From: Paludibaculum fermentans
Lineage (GTDB): Bacteria; Acidobacteriota; Terriglobia; Bryobacterales; Bryobacteraceae
Assembly (NCBI RefSeq): GCF_015277775.1
Contig: NZ_CP063849.1
Span: 6,463,501 to 6,527,500 of the forward strand
Direction: 5' to 3'
DNA length: 64,000 nt
Below the pieces are notes generated by a model. It had not been told where the DNA came from. It made no database searches and worked only from the letters and a program-made list of their open reading frames with translations. The translations under genes and the position numbers were made by a program. Each line of letters begins with the position of its first letter. Position 1 is the stretch's first letter. Below, one piece after another: positions 53,989-62,391 of the stretch.

Positions 53989-55062
53989 ATGCCGGCGTCC
54001 AATAAAGTTGCCTGGTCACAGCTGAGGGTGGGCATCATGTCGTTGATTGCCCTGGTGCTGTTGGCTGTCCTGATCTTCCTGATGACGGGTGCGGATAATC
54101 CGTTCGAAGAGAAGGCATCGCTGTACACCTTCATGCAGGATTCGGGCGCGATGAGCGAAGGCGCGGCTATCCGGCTGAACGGCATTCTCATCGGCAAGCT
54201 CAAGAAGATCGACCTGACGGGTGACAAGAACAACGACCGTGCGATCCGGATGACCATGGCCATCGACCAGCGGTTCATGGCGATGATTCCGGACGATTCG
54301 ATCGTGGGCTTCAGTGCGGAGAACGTGCTGGGCGCGAAGTTCCTGAACATCAGGCGTGGCTCGAGCCCAGTGCCGGTGAAGCCGGGCAGCGAACTGAAGG
54401 CGCGGGACGAGAAGGACTTCCTGGAGATCATGCAGTCGGCGATGCCGCTGCTGGATTCCGTGCAGTCGATCCTGAAGCGCATCGACAAGGTCGTCTCCCA
54501 GGTGGAATCGGGCAAGGGCAGCATCGGCAAGCTGCTGTATGATTCCGAGATCTACGACAAGGTGAACGGGATCATGGGCGACGCCCAGAAGATCACGAAG
54601 GCCATGAGCGAGGGCAAGGGTACCATTGGCCACCTGCTCTACGACGAAGGGCTCTACAACGATCTGCGCCAGACGCTCACCCGTATGGACAATCTGGTGG
54701 CGGGCCTGGAGCGGGGCGAGGGCACAGCCGGCAAGCTGCTGAAGGACCCGGCCCTGTTCGACGAGTTGAAGAAATCGACGGCGGACCTCCACGTGATGCT
54801 CTCGGACCTGAACGCAGGCAAGGGCACGGCCGGCAAGCTGTTGAAGGACGAGGCGCTGCACAACAAGCTGGTGGCGACCCTGGACAAGATCAACAACACG
54901 ATCGACAGCGTGAATTCGGGCCGCGGGACGATTGGGCAGTTGATGGTGAATCCGGCGCTGTACCAGAACCTGACCGCCACCACGGCGGAGATCCAGGCCA
55001 TGATGAAGGACTTCCGGGCGAACCCGAAGAAGTTCCTCACCATTCAACTGAAGCTGTTCTGA
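53989..55062 (+). CDS. mlaD: MCE-domain lipid-transport protein with 34-residue repeats
   Basis: The 357-residue protein has an N-terminal transmembrane anchor (about 12-33) and one MCE domain (about 43-125: YTFMQDSGAMSEGAAIRLNG, VLGAKFLNI). A helical tail follows, containing five copies of G-K/E/R-G-T/S-x-G-x-L-x-x-D/N-x-x-x-x-x-x-L. They begin at G175, G209, G243, G277 and G311, exactly 34 residues apart. The repeats probably extend the periplasmic tunnel or needle between the membranes. AAGGAGGAG precedes the start. The hpnK-like gene starts on the last base of its stop. Confidence 0.9.
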   Translation: MPASNKVAWSQLRVGIMSLIALVLLAVLIFLMTGADNPFEEKASLYTFMQDSGAMSEGAAIRLNGILIGKLKKIDLTGDKNNDRAIRMTMAIDQRFMAMIPDDSIVGFSAENVLGAKFLNIRRGSSPVPVKPGSELKARDEKDFLEIMQSAMPLLDSVQSILKRIDKVVSQVESGKGSIGKLLYDSEIYDKVNGIMGDAQKITKAMSEGKGTIGHLLYDEGLYNDLRQTLTRMDNLVAGLERGEGTAGKLLKDPALFDELKKSTADLHVMLSDLNAGKGTAGKLLKDEALHNKLVATLDKINNTIDSVNSGRGTIGQLMVNPALYQNLTATTAEIQAMMKDFRANPKKFLTIQLKLF

Positions 55063-55907
55063 TGGGCCCTAGACTTCTCGCCGTCAACGCCGATGATTTC
55101 GGCTTCACCCGCGACGTCAATGCGGGCATCGTGGAGGCCCATACCAAGGGCATTCTCACCTCGACGACGCTGATGGCGAACGGCGCGGCCTTTGAGGACG
55201 CCGTGCGGCTGGCGGGCGAAGTGCCCAGCCTCGACATCGGGGTGCACCTGGTGCTGGTGGGCGGAGAGTCGCTGCTGGCCCCGCGGCGCAGTTTTCCCAA
55301 AACCGTCTCGCAACTGATGAAGGCCGTGGTGCTGCGAGAGATCCGCGTCTACGACGAATTGCGTGCGCAGATGGTGAAGATCCTCGACGCGGGTGTGCGG
55401 CCCACGCATCTGGATACCCACAAGCACACGCATCTCTTCCCGCCGGTCCTGGACGCCGTGGTCCGCCTGTCGGAGGAGTTTGGCGTGCGTTGGGTGCGGC
55501 GTCCTTTCGACCTGCCGATCACGGGTTCGCCGTCCGCCGTGCCGCTGCCTAAGCGCGCCATCAGCCGCATGTTCGGCTCAGTGCGCGGACAATTCCATAA
55601 GAAGCTGGCGAAGCACGGGTGCAGGACAACGGACTGGTTTGCCGGCTTCCAGATCACGGGCCGCTTTCACGCGGAAGATGTCGTCCACCTGCTGGAGAAC
55701 CTGCCGGAGGGGTCGACCGAGTTCATGGTCCATCCGGGCTTCTGCACGGACGAACTGCGGGCCGCGCGCACCAGGCTCAAGGAGAGCCGGGAAGCGGAGT
55801 TGCGAGCGCTGGTCGACCCGCGGGTCACCGCGGCGGTGGAACGGCTGGGCATCCGGCTGTGCGGCTATGGAGATGTGCTGGGCGGAGACCCGGCGTCCAC
55901 GGCGTGA
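55062..55907 (+). CDS. YdjC/ChbG/HpnK-family carbohydrate deacetylase
   Basis: The 281-residue protein has the family metal site: VNADDFGFTRDVNAGI (aspartates 11-12), IGVHLVL and HLDTHKHTHLFP, with later YdjC-typical VHPGF. ChbG removes an acetyl group from N-acetylated sugars; HpnK members are linked to hopanoid modification. Its start overlaps the MCE stop by one base (TGATG), placing it firmly in the lipid-transport operon. That context favours a lipid-linked or hopanoid-linked sugar as substrate. Confidence 0.85.
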   Translation: MGPRLLAVNADDFGFTRDVNAGIVEAHTKGILTSTTLMANGAAFEDAVRLAGEVPSLDIGVHLVLVGGESLLAPRRSFPKTVSQLMKAVVLREIRVYDELRAQMVKILDAGVRPTHLDTHKHTHLFPPVLDAVVRLSEEFGVRWVRRPFDLPITGSPSAVPLPKRAISRMFGSVRGQFHKKLAKHGCRTTDWFAGFQITGRFHAEDVVHLLENLPEGSTEFMVHPGFCTDELRAARTRLKESREAELRALVDPRVTAAVERLGIRLCGYGDVLGGDPASTA

Positions 55908-55931
55908 CGGGCCTCTCCGGCAGACGGGCCT

Positions 55932-57104
55932 TTACTTCTTCACCCAGTCTTTGTCGAATGCAACGTGCTTGATTGTCTGCAGTTCCTTCTCGCCCTTGGC
56001 GTGCGGGCCGGTGAAGCTGTAGGTGGCGTGGACCTTTCCGTCGCGTGTCTGAATGACGGAAGGGTAAGAGTAGCCGCCGGTTTCCGTGTTCTCCAGGCTT
56101 TTCTTCCACGGCCAGGTTCTGCCTTCGTCCGGCGACATCCAGACTGAGATGCGATTGCGGCCCTTTTCGGTGTCGTTCAGGACCATCACCCATTCGCCGG
56201 TCTTCAACGCGATGACTTCGACGCTGGAGCCGGGGTTGGGGATCTCGGAGTCGGTGACGGCGCTCCAGTTCACTCCGTCGTCCCTGGATTCACTCACCAG
56301 CACGCGCTGCGGCGGCGGGCCGTTGTCACGCATGTACGCCACCACCGTGCCGTCCTTCTTCCTCACCAGCGACGGCTGGACTCCGCCGAGGCTGACCAGG
56401 GGTTCACTGGGACGCCAGGTCTTGCCGCCATCGTCCGTGATCGCCACCAGTGACAGGTTGTAGGTGTCTGAGTAGAGCGGGAGGAGGACGCGGCCCGAGG
56501 GCAGTTCCAGAGGGTGAATGCGCGGCATCCAGCCGAGCCGGTTCAGCAGCTTGTCTGTGGAGCGGACGATGGCCGTGAAGGCCTCGTTGCGGTCGCGCTG
56601 GACGGTAACGGGCTCCACCAGTTCGCGGAGCCTGGGGCTGACCTTGCCGGCGAAGCCCTCGGGGATGAGCAGGACGTTGTCAGAGAGCGACCACTTGGGC
56701 ATGGGCGCGCGTAAGGCGGGCTCCGAGATGCGCAGTTTGAGTAGCGCGGTCTCCCAGCGGTTGTCGAGGATCGCGGTCCAGAGGAACCAGAGGCGCTGTT
56801 TGCTGTCGACGAACAGGAGGGGGTTGGTATCGGGGAAGCCGGGCGTGTCGTCGAGCGTGAAGGGAGCGTCCCACTCCTTCGCACCCTTCTTCAGGAAGGC
56901 GGCCTGCACCTTCACGTCGTCGGCCGTGCGCTCGCCGGAGCCGATGTACCAGCAGGTCATCAGGCGGCCGTCGGCCAGTTCGACGATGGAGGACGAATGG
57001 GCGTGCAGCTTCTGGGGCGCGAAGATGAACTGCTGCTGGAAGGCGGGCTCCGCCGCAAAGGCCGCGCCGGCCAGCAGCGCGAGGACGGTCAGTTTCGTGG
57101 TCAT
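55932..57104 (-). CDS. Secreted sialidase-like (BNR) protein of the glycan operon
   Basis: The 390 residues start with a signal peptide (MTTKLTVLALLAGAAFA). Propeller repeats follow: ITDDGGKTWRPS, SRDDGVNWSAV and SPDEGRTWPWK, together with MPRIHPLELPSGRVLLPLYSD, a stretch usual in bacterial exo-sialidase-like proteins. It is the last gene of the minus-strand operon that includes the GH2 enzyme, with 3 bp between it and the upstream gene. True sialidase activity is not assured; it may act on another glycan. Confidence 0.82.
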   Translation of the reverse strand: MTTKLTVLALLAGAAFAAEPAFQQQFIFAPQKLHAHSSSIVELADGRLMTCWYIGSGERTADDVKVQAAFLKKGAKEWDAPFTLDDTPGFPDTNPLLFVDSKQRLWFLWTAILDNRWETALLKLRISEPALRAPMPKWSLSDNVLLIPEGFAGKVSPRLRELVEPVTVQRDRNEAFTAIVRSTDKLLNRLGWMPRIHPLELPSGRVLLPLYSDTYNLSLVAITDDGGKTWRPSEPLVSLGGVQPSLVRKKDGTVVAYMRDNGPPPQRVLVSESRDDGVNWSAVTDSEIPNPGSSVEVIALKTGEWVMVLNDTEKGRNRISVWMSPDEGRTWPWKKSLENTETGGYSYPSVIQTRDGKVHATYSFTGPHAKGEKELQTIKHVAFDKDWVKK

Positions 57105-57107
57105 TGA

Positions 57108-59171
57108 TTACTCCCGGATGAAGCCGTGATAGAGGCCCATGTAGTAGGGCAGCAGGTAGACGCCGCCATCGCCGAGAGAACGGCCGCCGCAGCCCTGGTC
57201 GAGGGTCCACGGATCGTGGTTCCAGTGGCCGACGTAACGTTCGTCGATGGGCAGGACTCTGCCGTTGACGCGATAGCCTGTCGCGCGCTTGCCTTCGTCG
57301 CGAACCGGCTCCGCCAGGTGGATGATGTCCTTGCGCTGGCTGTTGGAGACGCGCCAGTCGACACGGTCGAGGGGTAGCCGCTTCAGCGTGTCGACGCTCT
57401 CAGCCTGCCAGTCGCCGGTGGGGGAGAGGTCCTTTATGCCGTAGGCATCGCTGTACTTCTGGCCCGCCGCAACGGCCGCGTAGAGGAAGTTGAAGACGGG
57501 ATTGAGCTCCGGCACTTCGTTCTCCCAATGGTTGCGGAAGGACAGCAGCAGCTTCTGGCGCAGGTCGGGATCGGTCTCGTACTTCAGCAGGCTGTAGAAG
57601 TTCATGAAGATCATCTCGTCGTCGCTCTGGTTGCCGGCGCCCATGCCCAGGTGCGTCTTGGTGATGAGGACGTTCATGTCGTAGGCATGCTGCCCGATGA
57701 GGTAGCGGGAGGCCTTCTCATACTTCGCGTCGCCGGTGATGTGTGAGGCGACCTTGAGATAGGCGAGGATGCTGAGCGAGTTCATGCCGCGCTCCTGCCA
57801 CCAGTCGCGGTTGTTGTTGATCTCCTCGGGGTTGAAGATGGACCAGCGGGTGGGCTTGCCGTCGTGGTCGACGAGTTGGAAGTTGTGCTGCACCAGATGA
57901 TCGGTCAAGGCGGCGACATGGTCGCGAACGCGCTGCTTCTCAGCGTCGGTTTTGGCCACCAGGTCGTAGTAGAGGGCGTAGAAGAAGTAGTGGCCGTCGA
58001 GCTCATCGGAGCTGGTGTCGGTTTTCCAGTACCACTGGCCGTCGGCGCTTTTGGGCCAGCGCGGGGTGATCACCTTCCAGCGCTTGTCGCGGGTCTGCTG
58101 GTTCCGCAGGTCGTGTTCGGGTGAATCGTGCAGGTTCGGATCTGGGCCGCTGACGGGCAGGATGGAGCGCGCCACGAAGCCCCTGGGGGCCGGATGGTCG
58201 CCGCCCTGGGTGACTGTGCCGAGGAAGCGCAGGGCCTCGAAAGCGGCCTTGGCGCGGCGGGCGGCGTCGGGACTACCCGTGGCTCCAAAGGCAAAGCATT
58301 CGCCCGCGCCGTACATGGAGGTCCACAGGCCATCGTTGTCGCTATCGGTCTGGGTCCATGCGCTGAGGTCGCCGGGCTGTTTCAGGACGACAGGATGGAC
58401 ATAGCCGTAGGGCGTGCGGCGGTGGCGCTTGTCGATCTCTGATTCGAAGATGCGCGCCTTCTCGGCGAGGGTCATGGGCTTGCGCTCGATGACGGTGAGA
58501 CCCTTGGGGGTGGCGATCCAGGCGTCTCCGTTGGTGTTCACCGCGATGGCGCGGACGTCGTCGTTGGGCAGCCAGCGCAGGCCCTGGCGGTACTCCCACA
58601 CCTGGCCGTCGAAGCGGATGGCGCCCTTGTGCGTGCCGAACCAGACCACGCCATTCTCACCGGCGGCGACGGTGGTGAAGTCGTCGTAGGGCAAGCCCTC
58701 GCGGCCGGTATAGAGGGTCCAGGTGGTGCCGTCCAGGACTCCGGCGCCTTGCGGGCCGGCGAACCACAGGCGGTCTTTCGAATCGAAGGCAACGCCGCGG
58801 ACATCGACGGGCGCCCAGCTCTGGGTAGCGGTTCTCGGGAAGAGGCGCTGCCAGGGGCCGGCGCTGGTCTTGAGGTAGAGGCCATCGGCGCGGGCCTCGG
58901 CGACGCGTCCATCCTTAGCTCGGGCGGTATTCGGAGAAGCAGGCGCCTTCTGTTGGGAGGCGGCCCATTTGCCGTTACTGAGGGTCACCGCGCCGGCGCT
59001 GGTGAAGACCGAGACGGCTCCGGCGGCATCGACGCGCACCGAGAGTACGTCATCGGCGGGCAGGCCTTGCGCCTTGCCGTAGAAGGTTCGGGTCTCGGCG
59101 GCGAACTTGCCGACGGTCAACGGCTCGGCCGCCGCGCTGAGCGCGAGGATGCACAGGAACAGTGATCTCAT
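57108..59171 (-). CDS. Secreted propeller plus helical-barrel protein (paralogue A)
   Basis: The 687 residues begin with a signal peptide (MRSLFLCILALSAAA). Residues about 25-225 are Reg_prop-type propeller blades (AQGLPADDVLSVRVD, GREGLPYDDFTTVAAG, VWFGTHKGAIRFDG, NGDAWIATPKGLTV). The rest is a helical domain like the (alpha/alpha)6 barrels of glycosidases, with DSDNDGLWTSMYGAGE, KTDTSSDELDGHYF, DGKPTRW and KVASHITGDAKYEKA. The same blocks occur in the paralogue at the head of the operon. The acidic pairs are candidate catalytic residues. No enzyme family is recognised with certainty. The GH2 gene lies 14 bp upstream. Confidence 0.8.
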   Translation of the reverse strand: MRSLFLCILALSAAAEPLTVGKFAAETRTFYGKAQGLPADDVLSVRVDAAGAVSVFTSAGAVTLSNGKWAASQQKAPASPNTARAKDGRVAEARADGLYLKTSAGPWQRLFPRTATQSWAPVDVRGVAFDSKDRLWFAGPQGAGVLDGTTWTLYTGREGLPYDDFTTVAAGENGVVWFGTHKGAIRFDGQVWEYRQGLRWLPNDDVRAIAVNTNGDAWIATPKGLTVIERKPMTLAEKARIFESEIDKRHRRTPYGYVHPVVLKQPGDLSAWTQTDSDNDGLWTSMYGAGECFAFGATGSPDAARRAKAAFEALRFLGTVTQGGDHPAPRGFVARSILPVSGPDPNLHDSPEHDLRNQQTRDKRWKVITPRWPKSADGQWYWKTDTSSDELDGHYFFYALYYDLVAKTDAEKQRVRDHVAALTDHLVQHNFQLVDHDGKPTRWSIFNPEEINNNRDWWQERGMNSLSILAYLKVASHITGDAKYEKASRYLIGQHAYDMNVLITKTHLGMGAGNQSDDEMIFMNFYSLLKYETDPDLRQKLLLSFRNHWENEVPELNPVFNFLYAAVAAGQKYSDAYGIKDLSPTGDWQAESVDTLKRLPLDRVDWRVSNSQRKDIIHLAEPVRDEGKRATGYRVNGRVLPIDERYVGHWNHDPWTLDQGCGGRSLGDGGVYLLPYYMGLYHGFIRE

Positions 59172-59185
59172 TCAATCCCTTTCGT

Positions 59186-62100
59186 TCACGGCGCTACCGC
59201 GAACTCAAACACGTTTTCGGAGATGACCTTGCCGGCGGAATCGACGATCTCCGCCTTCAATTCGTAGGGGCCCGGTTTGGCGGGGGCGGTGAACTCCGCC
59301 GCACCGAGGCGGATGACAGAGTCGGCGGCGAGGGACACGGGATACTCTCCGGTTTTCCCTGCAAAGCGCCAGCGCAGCTTCGCGCCGGGCACGGCGGTCC
59401 AGCGGTCGTTCACGGCCCACAGGCCGCAACGGACGGTTTCGCCGGGCTTCCACTGGTCGCGATCGTATTCGAAGAGCGCGGCGACGGGTTCGAAGCTGCG
59501 GCGGACGGTGTCGTAGACCTTGGTGGGGACGCGGTTGAAGTCGATGGCGGCCATGGTGACGGAGGGCCAGATGTCGATGGCGTGGAAGTGGAGGACGCCG
59601 CCCGCGCCTTCGTTCTTGCGGCGGCGCATGCGCTCCAGCGCGATCTGGAAGAGGCGCGCGACGTAGGCCTGCGTCTGGGGGATGTACTCTTTCAGCGAGA
59701 GGGCTCCGGGATCGCCCCAGGCTTTCATGGCCTGCGGGATCTGCAGGCGGCGCCAGATCCACTCGTCCTCGTGATCCTTGATGGGCCACTGGTTGGGCAT
59801 GAACTGGATGAGCGTCTCATAGTTCGGCAGGCTGGTGGCGCCGAGCTCGGAGACGAACTGCTCCTGCATCTGTGTGTACTCCCAGAGCGTGCCGTTGTAC
59901 CAGCCGTGATAGACATGCGAGTCGCCAAAGCGGCCGGTGGAGCGGATGACGGCGCGGCGTTGGGGGTCGAGAGTGGAAGGGCGCGGGTAGAGGTGCTTGG
60001 TGATCTCGCGGTAGTTCTCGAAGTCCTCTTCATCGCTGGTGGCCCACAGGGCGATGCTGGGGTGGTTGCGCGCGTAGCGGACGTGGTTGTCGTAGAGCAT
60101 GGCGGCGCGCTGCGCGAAGCCGCGGTCGTGCGGATACCAGGCTTCCAGGAAGTCCTGCCAGATGAGCAGGCCGTATTCGTCCGCCAGGTCGTAGAACTCG
60201 CGGTTGCTGAAGTGGCAGTGCAGCCGGATCATGTTGATGTTCATGCCGGCCATCAGCTTGACGTCGCGCTCGTACTTCGCGCGGTCCATCTCGGACATGT
60301 ACAGGTGGTAGTAGTAATTCGTGCCGCGGATGAACAGCCGCTTGCCGTTCAGGTAGAAGTCCCAGCCGATCTTCTCGATCTCGCGGATGCCCACGGCCAG
60401 GCTCTGGCCATCGACGGCACGGCCGCTGGCATCGAGCAGGCGGACGTCGAGGGTGTAGAGATTCGGCTTGCCGTGATCGCGGGTCCACCAGAGCTGCGGC
60501 TGGGCGACGGGGATGGTCAAGGTCTGCTTCGTGCGGGCCGCGGCTTTCACCTGAATGCGTCCGGCGCCGGGGAAATTGCGCGGCGACAAGGTCAGTTCCC
60601 AGGTGTAACCGCGATCGACGGCCGCGGCCTCCAACTGGACGCTCACCTCGGCCGCCGCGCCCTTCAGACGGGTATCCACGGCGACGTCGCGGATCTGGGC
60701 CTCGGTCGAGGCCGCCAGGCGGACGCTACGCGTGATGCCCAGGGCCGTGATGTCGTCGGGCTTCTGGTCGACGGCTCCGTACGCGCCCTTGATCGTGTAG
60801 GGACGGTGCTTCCAGTAGTAGTCGACCGGCGTCCAGACGCGGACCAGGATTTCGTTCTGCCCGGGGCGCGCCTGCTCCGTCACATCGAACTCATAGGGAT
60901 CGATGTAGCCTTCGTGACGGCCAATGTAGGCGCCGTTCAGGTAGGTGTCGGCGTAGTAGTCGGTGGCCTCGAACTGGAGCCGCAGGCGTTTGCCCTGGAA
61001 GCGCTCAGGTACGGTGAAGGTGCGTTTGTACCACCACTCCTTGTAGCTGACCCATTCGGCGTCGCGGCTGTAGATCTTCGACGGGTCGAGCCACTGGACG
61101 TGGACGGAACCGGGCACCTGAACGGTCTTCCAGCCGGAGGCAGGCGGACCCTCGCCCTTCTCGACGAACGCGAGTTGCCAGGCTCCGTCCAGGGGGAGGG
61201 CGTCCTGCTGGAATGCAGTAGTGGGGCCGGCGCCGACGGTCGCGGCGGCCAGGCGCTCGGCCGGCTCCTGGATGGCGACGGCGGTGGAGGTGGCCGGGCT
61301 CACGTGCACCAGCAGGGGCTGGCGCAGCATGCGGTTCTCCTGGCGGGCCGCGACGGCGGTCATGGAGCCCTGCCACTCCGGGAACGTCACCGCGATTTCC
61401 GTGGCGCCTTCTGGCTTGCGGGCCTCGAAGCGGCGGGTGCCGGCTCCGGTCCAGCGGAGGGTGGAATCGAGCGCGACGATGCCCAGGGCTCCATAGTTCT
61501 CGGCGCCCTGGTAGTAGACCATGTGGCCGCCCGGCAGAGTGGGCCAGTTGCGCGGACCGACGTCGCGCGGCAGGGGCTCCTCCTCACCGGGTCCGCCGGG
61601 AAACTCGTACTCGGAGCCGTCCTTGCAGCGGTCGAAGGGGACGTACGGGGTGGCCGAGATGGCGGCGAACCGGAAGCCGCGCGCGGCTTTCCAGCGGAAC
61701 CAGGCGTTGCCGGAGGTCCAGGTGATCTCCCAGGCTTCGTTGGCGCGGGTCAGCTTGAGGCGGCCGCGCAGGGGACCGGCTTCCAGGAGTTCCACAGAGG
61801 TGAAACTGCCCTGCCCGCCCAGTGTGGTCCAGCCGGTGTTCTGGCCTCCGACTCCGGTGACGGGGGCCGGGGAGAAACGCTCGGCTTCGGGGGTGGTTTC
61901 GTGGACGTCGCCTTTCAGGGCTTCGCCGCCTTCCGGCGTGGTTTCGACCAGGTTCAGGGACTTCTGCGGACCGGCTCGCAGCGTATAGGCTTCCACGATG
62001 GCCGCCGCCTTGAGGTCGATGACGGCACGGAAGAAGGCGTTGCCGAACTCGACGCGGTTCAGGCCCAGGCGGCGCAGGAGGATGGGATTCACGAAGGGCG

Positions 62101-62386
62101 TGGAGGGCTTCGCGTCGCAGCACGACACGCTGTAGACCGGAAGTTCTCCCGGGATCAACGAAGCAGGAAAGAGCAGTTGCCCGGCGCTGACCTGCCAGGG
62201 GAGCTCCTTGCCCTCGGCATTCGTGACGGTGAAGCCCGCGGTGTGCCCGCCGAGCTTGGCCAGAGGAACGGCCACCGCTTCATTGGTCCGGCGGTAGAGC
62301 CCGGTAGGCTCCTCTACACGGACGGTCCACACCTGCGCGGCCTGCGAGACAGCGGCCAGCAGCAGCAACGAACTAGACAACCGCAT
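59186..62386 (-). CDS. Secreted glycoside hydrolase family 2-like enzyme with N-terminal extension
   Basis: There are 1,066 residues including a signal peptide. The first 380 residues are an unassigned beta-rich region (VEFGNAFFRAVIDLKAAAIV). GH2 begins after that: sugar-binding domain (LPLDGAWQLAF, WWYKRTFTVPERFQGKR, YLNGAYIGRHEGY), immunoglobulin-like domain, and TIM barrel (FIRGTNYYYHLY). The acid/base position reads HPSIALWATSDEED, with the usual asparagine before the glutamate (about 785) changed to aspartate. The nucleophile is in FVSELG (about 846). Beta-mannosidase or exo-glucosaminidase-like activity is the best guess. It lies 5 bp behind the first gene of the operon. Confidence 0.88.
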   Translation of the reverse strand: MRLSSSLLLLAAVSQAAQVWTVRVEEPTGLYRRTNEAVAVPLAKLGGHTAGFTVTNAEGKELPWQVSAGQLLFPASLIPGELPVYSVSCCDAKPSTPFVNPILLRRLGLNRVEFGNAFFRAVIDLKAAAIVEAYTLRAGPQKSLNLVETTPEGGEALKGDVHETTPEAERFSPAPVTGVGGQNTGWTTLGGQGSFTSVELLEAGPLRGRLKLTRANEAWEITWTSGNAWFRWKAARGFRFAAISATPYVPFDRCKDGSEYEFPGGPGEEEPLPRDVGPRNWPTLPGGHMVYYQGAENYGALGIVALDSTLRWTGAGTRRFEARKPEGATEIAVTFPEWQGSMTAVAARQENRMLRQPLLVHVSPATSTAVAIQEPAERLAAATVGAGPTTAFQQDALPLDGAWQLAFVEKGEGPPASGWKTVQVPGSVHVQWLDPSKIYSRDAEWVSYKEWWYKRTFTVPERFQGKRLRLQFEATDYYADTYLNGAYIGRHEGYIDPYEFDVTEQARPGQNEILVRVWTPVDYYWKHRPYTIKGAYGAVDQKPDDITALGITRSVRLAASTEAQIRDVAVDTRLKGAAAEVSVQLEAAAVDRGYTWELTLSPRNFPGAGRIQVKAAARTKQTLTIPVAQPQLWWTRDHGKPNLYTLDVRLLDASGRAVDGQSLAVGIREIEKIGWDFYLNGKRLFIRGTNYYYHLYMSEMDRAKYERDVKLMAGMNINMIRLHCHFSNREFYDLADEYGLLIWQDFLEAWYPHDRGFAQRAAMLYDNHVRYARNHPSIALWATSDEEDFENYREITKHLYPRPSTLDPQRRAVIRSTGRFGDSHVYHGWYNGTLWEYTQMQEQFVSELGATSLPNYETLIQFMPNQWPIKDHEDEWIWRRLQIPQAMKAWGDPGALSLKEYIPQTQAYVARLFQIALERMRRRKNEGAGGVLHFHAIDIWPSVTMAAIDFNRVPTKVYDTVRRSFEPVAALFEYDRDQWKPGETVRCGLWAVNDRWTAVPGAKLRWRFAGKTGEYPVSLAADSVIRLGAAEFTAPAKPGPYELKAEIVDSAGKVISENVFEFAVAP

Positions 62387-62391
62387 GGCGA

